Source: a virus. Taken from it: a stretch of 38,863 nt of DNA. This document shows, one piece after another, positions 37,886-38,863 of the stretch. The notes under the pieces were generated by a model. The model was not told the DNA's origin. It searched no databases and saw only the letters and a list, made by a program, of their open reading frames with translations. Within the stretch, counting starts at the first letter, position 1. Each line of letters opens with the position of its first letter. The stretch is from positions 1-38,863 of IMG/VR virus record IMGVR_UViG_3300007542_000061. One strand, 5' to 3'. A program made the position numbers and the translations under genes.

Positions 37886-38863
37886 ATGGCCAAGTACGTC
37901 CAACCCAGCTTTGCAGGCGGCGAGGTATCGCCCGCTGTCGCGGCACGGGTCGATCTATCCAAGCGAGCGGTGGGCGTCGAGCGGGCCGAGAACTTCATCA
38001 CCAAGGTGACAGGCGGCATGATGAGCCGCCCGGGGCTGCAGTTCATCGCTGAGGCCAAGACCACCGGCCCTACACGGCTGCTGCCGTTCGAGTTCAACAC
38101 CGAGCAGACGTACATCCTCGAGCTCGGGCACGAGTACATGCGGTTCTACACCTATGGTGGCCAGATCCTCAGCGGCGGAGTGCCCTACGAGACCGCGACA
38201 CCCTATTCTGGCGAGCACCTGTTTGATCTCGAGTTCGCTCAAAGCGGCGACGTGATGACGATCGTGCACCCTTTGTACGCTCCCCGCGAGCTGGTGCGTA
38301 TCACCAACACCAACTGGACGCTGACCGAGATTACCTTCGCGCCCAGCCAGCCGCCGCCAGACAATCTGTTGATCGTCAACAACTATCAGCAGTCCGGCGA
38401 CATCTCAGACATCACCAAAGAAAACCCTGCGGTCGTTACCTCGGTTGGTCACGGCCTCGCCACTGGTGCAGAAGTCCTGATCACCGGCGTTTCTGGCATG
38501 ACCCAAGTCAACGGCAACGTATACCGGATCACGACCATTGATGGCGACAGCTTCCGCCTCGAGGGCGTCGACAGCAAAACCTACAATAACTATACCGGGG
38601 ACGGCACATGGGCAGTCAGCGGCGACATGCTCAAGTACAAGGTCACCGCTAACAACCGCGACACCTTCGAAGAGAGCCTACCGGCGCTGAGCTTTTCCGG
38701 TGCGGACATCACCAATGTGACGCAAGCGGATCCAGCTGTGGTCACCACCAGTACCGACCACGGTTTCGAGTATGGAGACGAGATCTACATCGATTTTGTC
38801 GGCGGCATGACTGAGCTAAACGGCCGCCGGTTTTTGGTGCTGAGCGCCCCGTCTACCAACACC
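37886..38863 (+). CDS. Tail tubular protein B-like nozzle with FCCH-type inserts (3' partial)
   Basis: The frame starts 3 bases after the adaptor stop and runs off the window end; 326 residues are visible. The N-terminus (KYVQPSFAGGEVSPAVAARV, VERAENFITKVTGGMMSRPG, TRLLPFEFNTEQTYILELG) matches T7 gp12-like tail nozzle proteins. Two inserts of the E1 FCCH type follow (about 180-240 and 281 to the end): NPAVVTSVGHGLATGAEVLI with NGNVYRIT, and DPAVVTTSTDHGFEYGDEIY with NGRRF. Such inserts are common in nozzle proteins of alphaproteobacterial phages. They probably decorate the nozzle surface. Confidence 0.88.
   Translation, partial: MAKYVQPSFAGGEVSPAVAARVDLSKRAVGVERAENFITKVTGGMMSRPGLQFIAEAKTTGPTRLLPFEFNTEQTYILELGHEYMRFYTYGGQILSGGVPYETATPYSGEHLFDLEFAQSGDVMTIVHPLYAPRELVRITNTNWTLTEITFAPSQPPPDNLLIVNNYQQSGDISDITKENPAVVTSVGHGLATGAEVLITGVSGMTQVNGNVYRITTIDGDSFRLEGVDSKTYNNYTGDGTWAVSGDMLKYKVTANNRDTFEESLPALSFSGADITNVTQADPAVVTTSTDHGFEYGDEIYIDFVGGMTELNGRRFLVLSAPSTNT

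Noticed and set aside
1-38863. Prophage, CRISPR, tRNA or insertion sequence
   Set aside because: No integrase, transposase, attachment-site-like repeat, spaced CRISPR repeat or cloverleaf was found on reading both strands; this was by eye, so a short tRNA could be missed.

Overview
The window is a 38.9-kb stretch of a tailed, short-tailed (podovirus-type) phage genome with high GC (roughly 60 %, judged by eye). The host is probably an alphaproteobacterium of the Rhodobacterales/roseobacter kind. I infer this from the codon use, the style of the TIGR02594-type endolysin and the tail proteins that look like those of rhodobacterial prophages. No rRNA, tRNA, CRISPR, integrase, phage RNA polymerase or host housekeeping gene was seen. 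Both ends cut through genes, a giant virion protein at the left and the tail nozzle protein at the right, so the genome is incomplete here.

Layout, left to right. (1) 1-9207, +: a polyvalent protein of more than 3000 aa with ADP-ribosyltransferase-like, zincin-like and membrane-associated regions, probably ejected with the DNA. (2) 9242-16270, +: the host-recognition cassette. It holds a T7-type tail fibre with a beta-helix, small beta-rich tail proteins, a lower-GC LVIVD beta-propeller protein, a tail-assembly-chaperone-like protein and a repeat-bearing paralogue of one of the small tail proteins. (3) 16270-16788, +: a heme-oxygenase-like gene. (4) 16791-18064, +: the lysis cassette, with a holin-like protein, an endolysin with a membrane tail, and nested inner and outer spanins. 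(5) 18061-26329, -: a compact early/replication operon. It encodes unknown leader genes, a small winged-helix-like protein, dCTP deaminase, an SNF2-type helicase, an Fe-S Cas4/RecB-like nuclease, a possible ssDNA-binding protein, family A DNA polymerase, a DUF6011 protein and a dATP/dGTP diphosphohydrolase-like protein. (6) 26330-26589: a divergent control region. (7) 26590-28671, +: a Prim-Pol/RepA-like primase-helicase. (8) 28672-29002: a non-coding region rich in GGTGCA iterons and hairpins. (9) 29003-38863, +: RuvC-like resolvase, small and large terminase, acetyltransferase, portal, Bbp19-like, scaffold, capsid, cement, tail adaptor and tail nozzle.

How it works together. The leftward operon makes the replication proteins from sigma-70-like promoters. 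Two of these carry a palindromic operator inside the -35/-10 spacer and a third carries one half of it. The rightward primase-helicase joins DNA synthesis, and RuvC plus terminase resolve and package DNA into a head whose proteins resemble the Bordetella BPP-1 group (Bbp16/17/19). The tail is built on T7-like tubular proteins and fibre. With no phage RNA polymerase in view, transcription probably relies on host RNA polymerase.

The most interesting points are these: the heme-oxygenase-like gene beside the lysis genes; a putative small antisense RNA with its own promoter and strong terminator lying over the leader of the primase-helicase gene, together with an iteron cluster just downstream of that gene (a plasmid-like arrangement); the repeated promoter/operator and CACACCAC leader elements of the early operon; and the giant polyvalent effector protein. 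All function calls come from reading motifs; no database search was run.
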